DNA of 64,000 bases, taken from Venturia oleaginea. Its lineage: Eukaryota; Ascomycota; Dothideomycetes; Venturiales; Venturiaceae. Numbering within the stretch: position 1 is the stretch's first letter; the number at the start of each line of letters is the position of its first letter. The position numbers and the translations under genes are program-made. The notes beneath the pieces were generated by a model that saw nothing but the letters and a program-made list of their open reading frames with translations, was not told the DNA's origin and did not search any database. Shown piece after piece: positions 1-10,837 of the stretch. Location: assembly GCA_013176395.1 (NCBI GenBank), contig JABMLP010000020.1, positions 1,054,001-1,118,000 on the forward strand, written 5' to 3'.

Positions 1-13
1 TAGAGCAAACGAC

Positions 14-430
14 TTAAGCGGAAGCGCATCTGAAAAGGTGCAAACGAAGTCGACTGAATTCAAACGAACTGGGTAGCGATGCAGCTATTTGGAGCTTGAT
101 CGCATTGGTGACTCCAACGATCTGCTTGACATATCTCATGACGCTCAAAGTCAACTTCAGGCCTACCAAGCTCTTGCAGGTGTTCATTCCAACACACTTG
201 TCGTCGATCCAGATTAACCGAGAAAGAAATCGTATCAGCAAATCACGCTCAAACTCATTCAGATGGTGATAGAGGTCTGGAAACTTAGGGACCACGCTGT
301 GAGAAACACTAGTCTCGTGATTTTCGAAGACACGCGAAGACATGCGTTTACCGGGGATCCACTGGACGAAGCAGGAACGCATGGAAATCACTTGAAGGTT
401 GAAAGATGGTAAAATTGTTCCTTCGACCAC
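14..430 (-). other. Uncertain open frame at the left edge
   Basis: A 138-codon open frame on the minus strand with no family I recognise. It opens with a GTG; the first ATG lies about 17 codons in. It could be an exon of a gene, a decayed gene or chance. It follows the DMAC1-like gene on the same strand by about 180 bp. There is no signal peptide and no clear motif, so no function is proposed. Confidence 0.15.
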
Positions 431-609
431 AATGATGAGTTGGAGACGCTAAAATGCATACGCCTGGCCGAGCTATTCCCTGATGTCCGTTAGTCCATAA
501 ACACATCGTTGGCAGTCAATTGTGTATAACAAACCTGCGATCCTACCTCGGGAAAATGCTATGCCATGCCTTCGAAAGATGTTCGCACGTCGATGTATGA
601 TATTTCCCC

Positions 610-955
610 TTAATTCACCAGCCTGGACAATCCTATGGCAGCCATGCCGATAGACATGGCCGTGATGCCAGCTCTTCTTGGTGCCATGCCCAGCATAGAT
701 CCGCTCTTCAGTATCATTGCTTCCGACTGTCGTAGTTGGGAATGGCCAGTATAGTATGTGAAGCCACCCAGTCCAACGAATGTGGTTGCACCTGCAATGG
801 TATTCATCAGATGAGGACATGGTCGAGAGATATAGTAGTCTACCTATGACGCGACACGAGAAACAGTCGTACTTGTCTCTGTCAGCAGCGAGAGCATCTT
901 TCAGCTTCGGGGGTCGCTGATCATAGGCATTCCGGATATCGGCGGGGTTGGACAT
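610..955 (-). CDS. DMAC1/Dmo2-like small mitochondrial membrane protein (DUF4536 type)
   Basis: Two exons, 955-844 and 791-610, joined across a 52-nt intron with donor GTAGAC and acceptor TTGCAG, give 97 aa. The join restores a continuous CxxC-containing motif (DCFSCRVIG) followed by a glycine-rich hydrophobic stretch (FVGLGGFTYYTG) and a second hydrophobic segment near the C-terminus. This order is typical of the distal membrane-arm assembly component 1-like family (yeast Dmo2/YDL157C), small proteins of the mitochondrial inner membrane; the human relative is linked to complex I assembly. The start ATG is the only one ahead of the conserved core. It is divergent from the AP-3 mu gene, with about 225 bp between the two starts, so a shared promoter is likely. 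The role in this organism is inferred from family only. Confidence 0.75.
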
Positions 956-1180
956 TATTTTCCTGCTGAGGATGACTTTTGTGGTTGATGCAGGTGAAGA
1001 AGCGGAAGAGAGGCATCCGGAGTTGGGAGTATCTTACAGTTACACCCATGAGATACCCTCAACATCCAACTTGGGAGTATCTTACGATTACACCCATGAT
1101 ATACCCTCAACATTCAATCTGAACATCCGAAAAGACCATGAGCAAATAATAAAAGAAGAGCCAATACAACAACAGCAACC
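956..1180. promoter_or_regulatory. Bidirectional intergenic region with 48-bp tandem duplication
   Basis: This 225-bp gap separates two divergent starts and must hold both promoters. It contains two adjacent 48-bp copies (about 1023-1070 and 1071-1118) that differ at only a few positions; each copy includes the words GGGAGTATCTTAC and ATACCCTCAACAT. No TATA box is obvious. Confidence 0.5.
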
Positions 1181-2915
1181 ATGAGCGCAATCGAGGCGCT
1201 CTATATATTTGACGAGCACAAGTAACTTGATCCCTCACCATGGTACCCAACGAAGCTCATATTCAGATAGCAATTGTATACTCGAACACGTCTGGAATGG
1301 CCGTCCTCCCTCTGCTCAGGTCCTACTCCCTCTATACCTCTCCCATAAAGCTCCACGACCCTCCTTGATCTACGCACCGGACACGAATCCGCCCTCACTC
1401 ATATACTCGATCCTCCAAGACCGACTGCTATTTCTCTCTCCATCGTCAGAAGACACCGACCCTCTTGCCCACCTTGAGTTCCTCCACCGAGTCGCTGACA
1501 CACTAGAAGACTTCCTAGGATCACCACTTCTTACCCATAAAATCGAGACCTCCTACGATGTCATCACACAACTACTTGGGGAAATGTGCGATGGTGGAAT
1601 CGTAGCTACCACGGAACCAAACGCTCTACGAGACGTTGTAGAAGCACCCTCATGGATGAACAAGCTACTCGGAGGAGTTGGTCTCCCAAGTTCAAGCCCA
1701 TCGCTGAATCCAGGTGGCTCCAGCCCATTCTCTCTCCCACGTCCAACATTGGGCAAGAACCCTTCAAATCCGAATAACATCGCTATCCCATGGCGGCGGA
1801 ACAATGTCAGACACACGAGTAATGAGCTATACGTGGACATAATAGAGACGCTACATGTTACATTTTCACCCTCAGGACGACCTTTGGCAGCGTTTGCTCA
1901 TGGGACTCTTGCATTCACGGCCAAAGTATCAGGCGTACCTGATCTCCTGCTTATTCTCACCGCGCCAGGTGGCTCACACACAATGGCACAGACCCTCCGC
2001 CTCCCAGTCTTCCATCCTTGTGTCCGACTCGCACGTTGGAAAGAAAAGCCTGGGGAAATGAGTTTCGTCCCACCAGACGGGCGGTTCCTCCTCGCAGGCT
2101 ACGAAGTCGATCTTCTCGGCCCAGACTACCTCGAAAGAATTGTCGCCAACCCAAAACAATCGAGCGGCTTAAGCATTCCCGCCTCCGTAGATGTACGTAC
2201 TGGTCTAGGACCGACAGGTTCGGAATTTGAAGTACGATTATTGCTTGACCCCAAATTTGCGTCCACAGGCAAAGGGCCTTCAGCAGCCCGAAGCGATGCC
2301 TTCTCCAAGCCAACCGGATTTGGTGGCGCCAAACAAAGTGGCACGTCAGCACATCCAACAGTCGAAGATGTGATCGTCCGGATACCAATCACACCTGCCG
2401 TACGAAATCTCAGTGACCTAAGATCAAGCCGAGGCGAAGCACATTACTCACCTGGTGACGGCGCAATCGAATGGGCAATAGCAGGCAAAGATGCCGCAGT
2501 GCTCAGTAGCTCCATGCACGGCAGCGGCAGCGGCGTTGTCGCAACTCTCCGCTGTACGGTTGCCGGCGCACTCGACGAAGACGACGACGAAGGGATTGGC
2601 CTAGATGTCAAAGCCGAAACATGGGATTATGATGACGCTATCGGCGGAAGTGTCAAAGAGATCAACGACAACAATGAGAAGATAAGTGTGGATGAGCAAG
2701 AATTCTTGCAGAAGAAGATTAGAGCTAATAAGATGCTGATGCCTGGGAGTGCGAGTGTCAGTTTTCAGGTCAAGGGGTGGTTGGCTAGTGGGATCAAGGT
2801 TGAGAAATTGGTGATTGATACGGGGAAGAGTAAGGGACTTGGAGCGGGTGTGCAGCCTTATAAGGGTGTCAAGTATTTGACTGTCAGTAAGGATGGGGTG
2901 GAAGCGAGGTGTTGA
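1181..2915 (+). CDS. apm3: AP-3 adaptor complex subunit mu
   Basis: Two exons, 1181-1221 and 1271-2915, separated by a 49-nt intron (GTAACT...GATAG), encode 561 aa. The small first exon gives MSAIEALYIFDEH, the typical beta-strand start of a clathrin-adaptor mu chain; the join continues as NNCILEHVWNGRPP. Residues 1 to about 130 form the longin-like domain and the rest the mu homology domain that binds cargo. AP-3 sorts proteins from the Golgi or endosome to the vacuole (the ALP pathway in yeast). Length and domain order suit fungal Apm3, and no other AP mu chain fits better. An in-frame ATG inside exon 2 would omit the conserved N-terminus, so the 1181 start is preferred. The 5' part of exon 2 is C-rich on the coding strand and the last 250 bp strongly G-rich. 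It is convergent with rev3. Confidence 0.9.
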
Positions 2916-3235
2916 TGCTACAACATCAGAACGAGAAAGCATTGCTAGCGTTTGATACCACCGATAATAGAGGTTCATATATTCACAGAGTGAGTTCTCC
3001 GGCTATTGCTCATCTGCGATGTCTCACGTTCCAGGACCTCCTAGACGGAGAGAATTTACCTAGGTAGGACAATTTGTAGTGAGAATGATTTGTTCCGATG
3101 GAAGGTAAAGTTCCCGATATGTGTGCATTATTTCCCGTACAAGTACAACTTCTCATCAATCATGGGATCATAACAATTCTAATCAACAGCCCACTTCGTA
3201 CACCATCCAACGTTTCAACCATCACCCAAACATCC
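2916..3235. other. Convergent intergenic region
   Basis: About 320 bp between the stops of apm3 (+) and rev3 (-), presumably holding both 3' UTRs. I see no gene or structured repeat. Confidence 0.6.
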
Positions 3236-6200
3236 CTACCACTCAACCCCCTCGTTGACCCTCCCCTCCAAAACCCCCACAACACCCCCCGTTCTCTCCC
3301 TCAAACTCTCCAAAGCAGCCTTCTCCTTAACCCTCGTATAAAAAACAGGACAATCCCTCGAATCACACCTCACCTCCTCTCCAAACGCCAACCCAGAACA
3401 AGACCGACAAACATCAAGGATATTCTTGATCTTGACCTCCGCTTTCTGCACCTTCGTCTTCAGCGCAAATAGAGATTTCTCCGATTTGGAAGCGCACTCT
3501 TCGCAGATTGGTAAGGGTGCTTCTTGGAGTTGGGCGGGGAGAGCAACGCCAGGTTGTGGTGGTGGGAGTTTAGAGCGGCAGACGAGGCAGGTTGTACTGT
3601 GAAGGTAGGACTCTAGGGTCTTTTTGGTAATTGCGTTTCCTTCGTTTGCGCCCATGTTTAGGATTTGTCCTGGTGCGCGGACGGTTCTTACTCTCTGGAC
3701 TTTTGGCACCTCGTCGAACCAGGACCTTACATTTGCGCCGACGAGATTGAAGATTCGTTCGAGAGGTGGGATGAGATTCTTGTTGATGTAGTACTCCGCG
3801 TCAAGTTCAACTTGATCGTCTTTGAGGAGACGTTCAGGATCGACACAACGATCGATCAGACGAGCACCTGGAGCACCGGTGATAACGACATAAGGAATTC
3901 GCTCACCATACTGCGGTTCCATCCGAGAATCCGCGAGCATGCGTTTCGTGGCTATGAGGGCGCCGGGAGGAAGGATCCCTTTATCTGAGTACGTTCCCAG
4001 CTTGACTTCTTTGGCGAAGAGGAAGTCTTGCACAGAGACGCGGCCTTGCATGATCTTCGAGCATTGGGATTGAAAGTACGTTTTCACTTGGCTCAGATCT
4101 TGCGTTCGGAAGAGGAGCTTCAACGCTTTCTCTTCGATCTTCTGTTCAGCTGGGGTGCCGTCCCGTCGTACGGTCTCGATTCCTTTGGCGTCGAAGTCAG
4201 GCTCTGTTTGGGATGGGTGTTCGTACTTGAAGCCGACGTAGCGTTTCTTTGCTAGCAGCACACACGGGTGGTAGACTTTCTCGAACTTGAGCTTGATCGG
4301 TCGGGGATTAACGTTCGTGACAGCCTCTGAAATTTCCTTGCCGATTTCGAAAGCTTGAGCACGGGTTCGGCCTTTTAAGTGAATGAAGAGAGAATCGGTG
4401 TCTCCGTACACAACTTCCGCGCCCCAGCGCTCGACAGAGTGGATCATCGCTATTGCTTTCTCCAAGGTCTCGCGTCCCGTCTGGACGATGCTGTCGGCAA
4501 CCTCTGCACATGGCATACGTCCACTGAAAGATGCTGAAGTATAACCGTATGTGACGTTGGCGATCAATTTGAGCGCCAATTGCCTATTGTTGAGCAGACG
4601 CTGAAGGGTCTTGTCGTTCTTGTCCTGCTTCATGCCATTCTTGACCATAACTCTCGACTCCAGCAACTCCCCCAACATTTTTGCCAACAGACTTTTGCGC
4701 ATTTCTGGACGAACGTACATGATGCCATTCGGCGCGACGTTGACATACTCTTGAACTATTTCCAACAGTCGAGGCTCACGCTTGAAGTCTGTGAACCCCA
4801 TCTTGTTCGTGCCGCGCCAACTCGTGATGCGACCTAAGAACGTGGAGTAGCAATAATTGTAAGCGATCATCACACTCGGATACAGTGACTGAAAGTCCAG
4901 GACAAGCACAGGTGACGCATAGAATGCAGACTGTGGCTCCATGACAAGTGGAAGGCACTCGAGTGCATTTTGCTGCCCGACTTGCTTCCGAGATGGCGAG
5001 ACGAGTATGTAGTTTTCTGGCTTTGCAATTCGAAACATCAAGGACTCGACTTTGAACTGTGAGCCTCGAGAGAAGACGGAAAAGAAATCCACACCAATGA
5101 GCCGCGCTTGTTCAGAAGTTCTTGGTATGAGCTCATTCGCGTCCATGATCTTTAGGTTCAGCTGTACTCGAGACAGGAAATAAGCAATAGTCTTGCCCAC
5201 AAGATGCGCCTTGCCACTCGTGTACCAACGAGTCAAATCTGGAAAGCTGTAGTGAGGTATGCGTTTGTGCAAAACGTGAAACACGACATTCTCCATGGTG
5301 TACTGCAGAAGATTCAGCTCTCCGCGCATAGCTCGCCAAATATTGATCATATGCCGGCCAGTCACTCGGATCGTCGACGTGTGTGTAAAGCCCCAGCGGT
5401 CAGCATCCTTCCCAAAGCGACCATGAGACCTGGCTCTTCATCCGGGAGAACTCATCGGGAAGGTTGAACTCGTACTTGACACGGGCGCGCTCGATTAGAT
5501 ATCCCCAAGAGCCATTCTGAACTTCATAGCCAGTCAAGATGTCTGGATCATAATACCTGACGATGTCTATCATCTTGTTCAGAAGTTCAAGCTCGTCCTC
5601 CTCAGTCTCTACCAAGACATCCGTAGATCGGGAAATGGTATGGGCGATGCCATCTTCAGCGGAAAGTGTGAGGATCCCTGTTTGGTATCCTCCTTTGGCT
5701 GTACTATCGTTCGACTGGATACACCAGAAAATGCTTCCAATTTCATCCTCGGCAGGATCTGGTGCAAAGTTCTCGCGCGTGTTAACATGCACCTCAAGAC
5801 TCATGATTGACATATATTGCGTTTCATGCTCGACACTTGTCGACTTCGCCATTTGCGAGTACTTGAACCCATGTTTGCCTTTTTGGGTTGGACCATCGAT
5901 TTGAGAAAGGTTCTTAGTGGGAATATCGTCGTCTGCTGTCGTACTTGGCTCGTTGGAACCAACTCGATGAATCTCTTCCTTAGCTAGCCACTTTTCAACC
6001 TCTTTCCTCGTGGGTGGTTGCATTGACAGCTCCCAATTTCGCAAAGAACACTGTTTGCGCTTGCGGCTATACAGTATTTCTTCTTTGACTTTGTCTCTGA
6101 CCACCGGGACTTTCTCGCCAGCCGTTGCCAAAGAAGTTCCCGTGGAGTCAAAATCGGGCAAGAAAGGAAGCGATGTACTTTCGAGCTTGAACTCTCTACC

Positions 6201-8468
6201 TGCATACTCCCGAGGTCGTTCTGGAACATCTCTCTCGTCACCGTAATATACGTCTTGCCACACGACAGGTGGCAAACCATAGTCGAGTAATGTGGACGAG
6301 ACCTCAGCTTTGGTAGGAGGAACCTGATCAAAACATAAGATGCTTCTAGTTCTCGGAATGTGAAAAGTGGATTTAAGGGAGCCGACAACCTTCGAAAGGT
6401 CAGAGGAGATCTTGTTGGCAATAAGGCTGAGTGTCGGAAATCCTGACTTTGGAAGAGTCCAAGGCGTGACTGGACTATCCCTGTTTCTTGTAGCAAGCGC
6501 CGATTTTGGAGCAGGAGTTCGTATTGTTTGGATTTGGGACTTTTCTTTTTTCTGGCTCGATCGTTGTGCCAAATGTTGATCATGGGGATTCTTGACAACA
6601 GGGAACGACATTGAACTTGGAGGTTTATTGCCCTGCGCTTTGATGCTACCCTGGGAAAGCTGACTAGACGGCAGCTGTATGTCATCCTCTCCTTCCTTAA
6701 GCTCTTCGTTTGGTCGGCTTCCCGATGGGCCCGACTCGAACATAACACGACGAGGTGTTGCAACCTTGCCAGTGCTTAATATTCCATTGATCACATGTTG
6801 AGTATTCTTTTCCTGGTCCACTGGACTTGACTGAAAAAGTCTGCGTTTCTTAATTATCTCAAGCTCTTCCATTATCCCGTCGGTTTGGACGTTTCTTCGC
6901 TTCAGCGATCGAGTTGGTGTCGGCGTTTTGTCATTGCTGGTTGAACCCGTCCCGTTGGATGTCTGGAATGATAATTCGCTCTCGTCTATTGGGACTTGAT
7001 TCTTATTCCCATTCACGGGCAAAGGCTCTGAACCATGTATCTCGGAGTGTACAGATGAGGTTTTATTTGGAGCGTCAATGTCGTTTGTGTCCTCCACGGT
7101 TGGCTGTTGCGATTGTTTCTGGGAGAGAGCCAGTTCTCTAGCCGTGTCTTCGTCCGAATGGTAACCATCGTCCTCGTCATTCGCTTGTGATATACTCTCT
7201 GCGTTCACAAGAGCTGGCGTCCCATTCGGCAGAGGAGTAGGATTAAACATGCTAGGTGCCGCAGCCTGAAGCTTCCGTAAATTCTCAGGATAAAGCTCCT
7301 CTATGCTTTCAAACGCAGTCTGTATTTTTGACTCTTTATCCACAGACTTGATGAAATTATCAAATCCAACATTCTCTTCAGGACCAAGCTTTCTTTCCTC
7401 TGAGACAAGTGCTTCCATCATTTCTCGAAACTCTTCTTCGTGAATCCAATTGCCTTTCTTCGCCCTCGGATCTGCACTCATGCTAACCAGCACTTCGGGA
7501 GGAAAAGGACTGCTTCCAGGGTCGATGATTCTCATTCTCTTCTTCCTCCTGATAGTCTCATCTCTCCACAGCCCTGCCATCGAGTGCACAAACTTCTCGT
7601 CCTGGCCCAGCTCTTGGAACCGCTCCATGAAGTTGTGGTGGACGTGACGAGGCTTCACCTCTCGTCTATTGATAATGTCTTGAATACATATGTCAATTTC
7701 GATTGCACAGTGACTCTGCCTGGGAAAGTCGTCCTCGAGAGAACGCCATTCTGGGAGTATAGTAGCATCGTTCCATTCAGTATCCGTCTCCAAAGCCTCC
7801 GCGCATTCTGGCACAGCTCCGCGAAATTGTACCTTCGCGCAGTCGATATAACCACATCCAAATAAATTGTAATCGACCATCCACTGAGCAAGATACTGCA
7901 TATGACTTTCATATGGTTGAAAGACCCTCGCAAGAATGGCACCTTGATTCAAAAGGTCTGCGAATCGAGTCATGTTGCTCGGGTTGAACAGGTAGACCTT
8001 GAGGAAGAACTTGTAGCCAACATTGTAACCGTAGAAAGGGATTCCCTTCACCAAAGATATGTGCGCTACAAAGGTCCCGTCTGTGGCGTCGTAAGGATTT
8101 CGACGGTAGGAGAGGGCGAGGGCGTGGTTGATCGAGAGGGTCAAGGATTGGACGTAGTCGCGAACTAAATGACAGCGTTAGCTAGATACTATACATGTTA
8201 TGTGTGGCGAATTCAGTCTTCTACCTTCATTATCACTCAGTTCTCCCTCATAGGGAATATACAGGTATGGAAACGCGCCATGGACATGGGCGCAAACCTT
8301 CTGCCCTGTTTCCGTGGCGCCAAAGATACGTATCACGGGTACTGAAGGGGCATTCTTCTGGGTTAGACCTTTCGGTCTGAACAGCTGGGGATCCAAGGAA
8401 GTTGGCGCTGCCTGGTAGTTGTCGATACAATTCAGACGAAAGCGGAAGGGCCTTGGGAAGGCTGTCAT
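3236..8468 (-). CDS. rev3: DNA polymerase zeta catalytic subunit Rev3, with a one-base frame break
   Basis: Family-B translesion polymerase of about 1,720 aa. Exon 1 is 8468-8225; the start is the ATG at 8468, because the frame upstream opens with GTG. A 60-nt intron (8224-8165) follows, then a long exon from 8164. The N-terminal family-B domain is followed by a long low-complexity insert, as is usual for Rev3. The polymerase core carries motif A (DFQSLYPSVM), motif B (KLIANVTYGY) and motif C (YGDTDS). Two C-terminal cysteine clusters (CLVC...CEEC and CRSC...C) are those that bind zinc and the Fe-S cluster and accessory subunits. At 5429-5430 one extra G shifts the frame: the upstream frame reads conserved sequence to MKSQ and stops at 5400, while the downstream frame begins with SHGRFGK one base later and runs intact to 3236. 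No splice signals can explain a single base. It may be a sequencing error or a recent mutation. Confidence 0.9.
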
Positions 8469-9385
8469 GATGGACACTCTAATTTAGTAAGGACAAGCAT
8501 GATTGATATAGGGAAGTCCAGAAGAGAAAACGCGTCTTGGTAATTGTTGTTTTTGTGAAGAATGTTGATGACTCTAGTCGCGTCCTCAACACGACACGCC
8601 TTTGGAAGCGAATGCACGTGTGTGGCGAGACTATGGATTCGATACTGGACATATCACAACGAACACAGTTAAATCCCTTCTTTCCTTCACTCATCGCTTC
8701 CGTCGTTACGTCGTAAATATATTGAAAAGGAATCCTATGTACTTCTGCTGCTCTCGATGGTCGCGAATTTGTCTTATCAGAAAATCACGAGCTTCGTCTT
8801 CCTGCCACCGATGCTCTCGCAGCATATGGCGAACTCTGCATACAACGGCTGTCGAATACTCATATCGCGAATCCGATAAAGTAGGTGACCTCGACATTCT
8901 CGGTTGTCGGAACTGTGCATGTTTCCAGCCTGGAATCTGCCTTTCACATGGTTGTTTCTCAATGGTGACAGGTAGCCGGCGGCTCGGGCCTTCGCATCAC
9001 CTTCTTACACAGTACAGCATCCCTCCCCCTCCTATTTCATCGCAAATTCTAACTCCGTGTCCCTTGGTATTTTCCTTCGCCAAATTTACTTTCTATTTTT
9101 CCGCGTCCCGTATAGGGTGAATGTTCGCAATCTGGCTTCGGTAATAAGACTGGGGTCGACCCTGCCTCCCGTGGGACCTCTTAATATACTTATAGTTGTC
9201 AACGCAATCCTACATCTCTTATAGTACAAAATGCTTCTCGAAATTAAGGCTCGGAGATAATCCAGGGAATCGGTCGGGATCGATTCACATCTATCTGTTT
9301 TGCATCTAAAACGACGACCTGGTTGGCATTGTTAAAACTTCATTTGTCCCAGTCTGAATTCATTGTCAGTCTTTCCCACTGCACA
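8469..9385. promoter_or_regulatory. Divergent promoter region of rev3 and the polygalacturonase
   Basis: About 917 bp between two divergent starts. A TATA-like stretch (TTAATATACTTATAG) lies at 9181-9195, about 190-205 bp upstream of the polygalacturonase ATG. Open frames here on both strands look like chance. Confidence 0.4.
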
Positions 9386-10837
9386 ATGAAGTCCTTCCTA
9401 TTCATCGTTACTGTAGGTGCCGTGAATGTACTCGGGAGCGTCACGAAAGTTGCGCGTCAAAACTGTCCACTTACTGTCACCAAATTCGCCGATGTTCAAG
9501 CGGCGATCAGCTCATCATGTAGATCCATCACCCTCGACAGCATTCAAATTCCTGCAAAACAGTTTCTTGACTTGAAGAAACTCAAAGCAAATACGGTCGT
9601 TACCTTTGCTGGTACAACGGTAGGAAGTATCCCAACCATACTCGATTTACATACTGACATATCAAAAGACATTGGAATACTACGTCCTCAAGTCAAAGTC
9701 CGAACAATCTCAATCCCCAATCCAGATAGGTGGTAGCTACATCACCATCAATGCCGCCCCAAACGCTTCTATAGACGGCAACGGTGCACCATGGTGGGAC
9801 GGTTTCGGATCCAACGAACCAAACTGCAATAAAGACATAGTACCAGCAAGATGTCAAGGTGGAAAAGCAGCAATGATATACAAGTAAATCGCCTCCCATC
9901 CCTCCAAATCAAAAGCTAACCTGAGTATCGAAAAGACCAAATTACCTCCTCAAATTCAGCAAACTAGACCACTCCACCATAACAGGTCTAACAATTAAAA
10001 ACTACCCTGTCCACGGCATCAGCGTCTCCAATTCTCGCAATCTAACAATGGATAAAATATACCTCGACAACTCAGAAGGCTCAACCCCAAATAATAAATC
10101 CACACCCCTCCCTGCCGCTCACAACACAGATGGTTTCGGCCTCTCCAACAGCACCATGATAACCCTTACAAACAGCACCGTCCTCAACCAAGACGATTGT
10201 GTAGCCATTACCAGCGGAACAGGGTATCTCGTCAGTAAAATGCTGTGTGTAGGCGGGCACGGATTGAGCATTGGTAGTATCGGGGGCAAGGGTGAAGGAG
10301 ACCCAGCAAAGAATGAGGTTAAGAATGTGATATTCGAGGATAGCGTGTTGCGGGATCAGCAGAACGGGTTGAGGATCAAGACAAATGCTGGAGAAACGGG
10401 GTTAGTTAGGAAGTATGTGTCTCTTGCATTGCCTTCACTCCCGTTGCGAGTGTGAACGACTAAATGAATAATTCGCTAACGGAGAGAATAGTATAACCTT
10501 CCGCAACATCGCCCTCCATAACACAACCGATTTCGGCATCACAATCCGTCAAGACTACGAAAACAGCGGTCCAACCTGCGAACCAACCTCCGGCATCCCC
10601 ATCTCCGACATCACAATCGAGAATATAACCGGCACGATGAGTCCGCTCAAAAACAATGGCCGAAATGTGCATATCTTCTGTGGTACAGCAAAGGGCGCGT
10701 GTAATAACTTCAAGCTAAGTAATATCACTATTACGGGTGGGAAGGGAGAAAGTCGGTGTAATTTCCATGAGTTTGGGGGTGCGAGTGTGGCGGTTCCGTT
10801 TGTTTGTCCGCATTTAGGGAGTGAGGATTGTAAATAG
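9386..10837 (+). CDS. Secreted endopolygalacturonase, GH28
   Basis: Four exons: 9386-9619, 9669-9883, 9936-10412 and 10492-10837, giving 423 aa. Each join restores the parallel beta-helix pattern of glycoside hydrolase family 28. The start at 9386 gives a signal peptide (MKSFLFIVTVGAVNVLG). GH28 active-site signatures appear in order: NTDGF (about residue 214), QDDC (234), GHG (257) and RIKT (295), with IRQDY near the substrate-binding tyrosine of endo-type enzymes. It would hydrolyse alpha-1,4 galacturonan in plant pectin outside the cell. Several N-x-S/T sites are present. Endo rather than exo action is judged from the motif spacing and is less certain than the family. Exons 3 and 4 each start C-rich and end G-rich on the coding strand, so the skew resets at intron 3. 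Confidence 0.92.

Noticed and set aside
5400..5441. Programmed +1 frameshift in rev3
   Set aside because: No known slippery heptamer or rare codon is seen, and Rev3 is not known to use frameshifting; an indel is simpler.
8602..9120. 172-codon open frame between rev3 and the polygalacturonase
   Set aside because: Lies in the divergent promoter region, shows no domain and no protein-like pattern.
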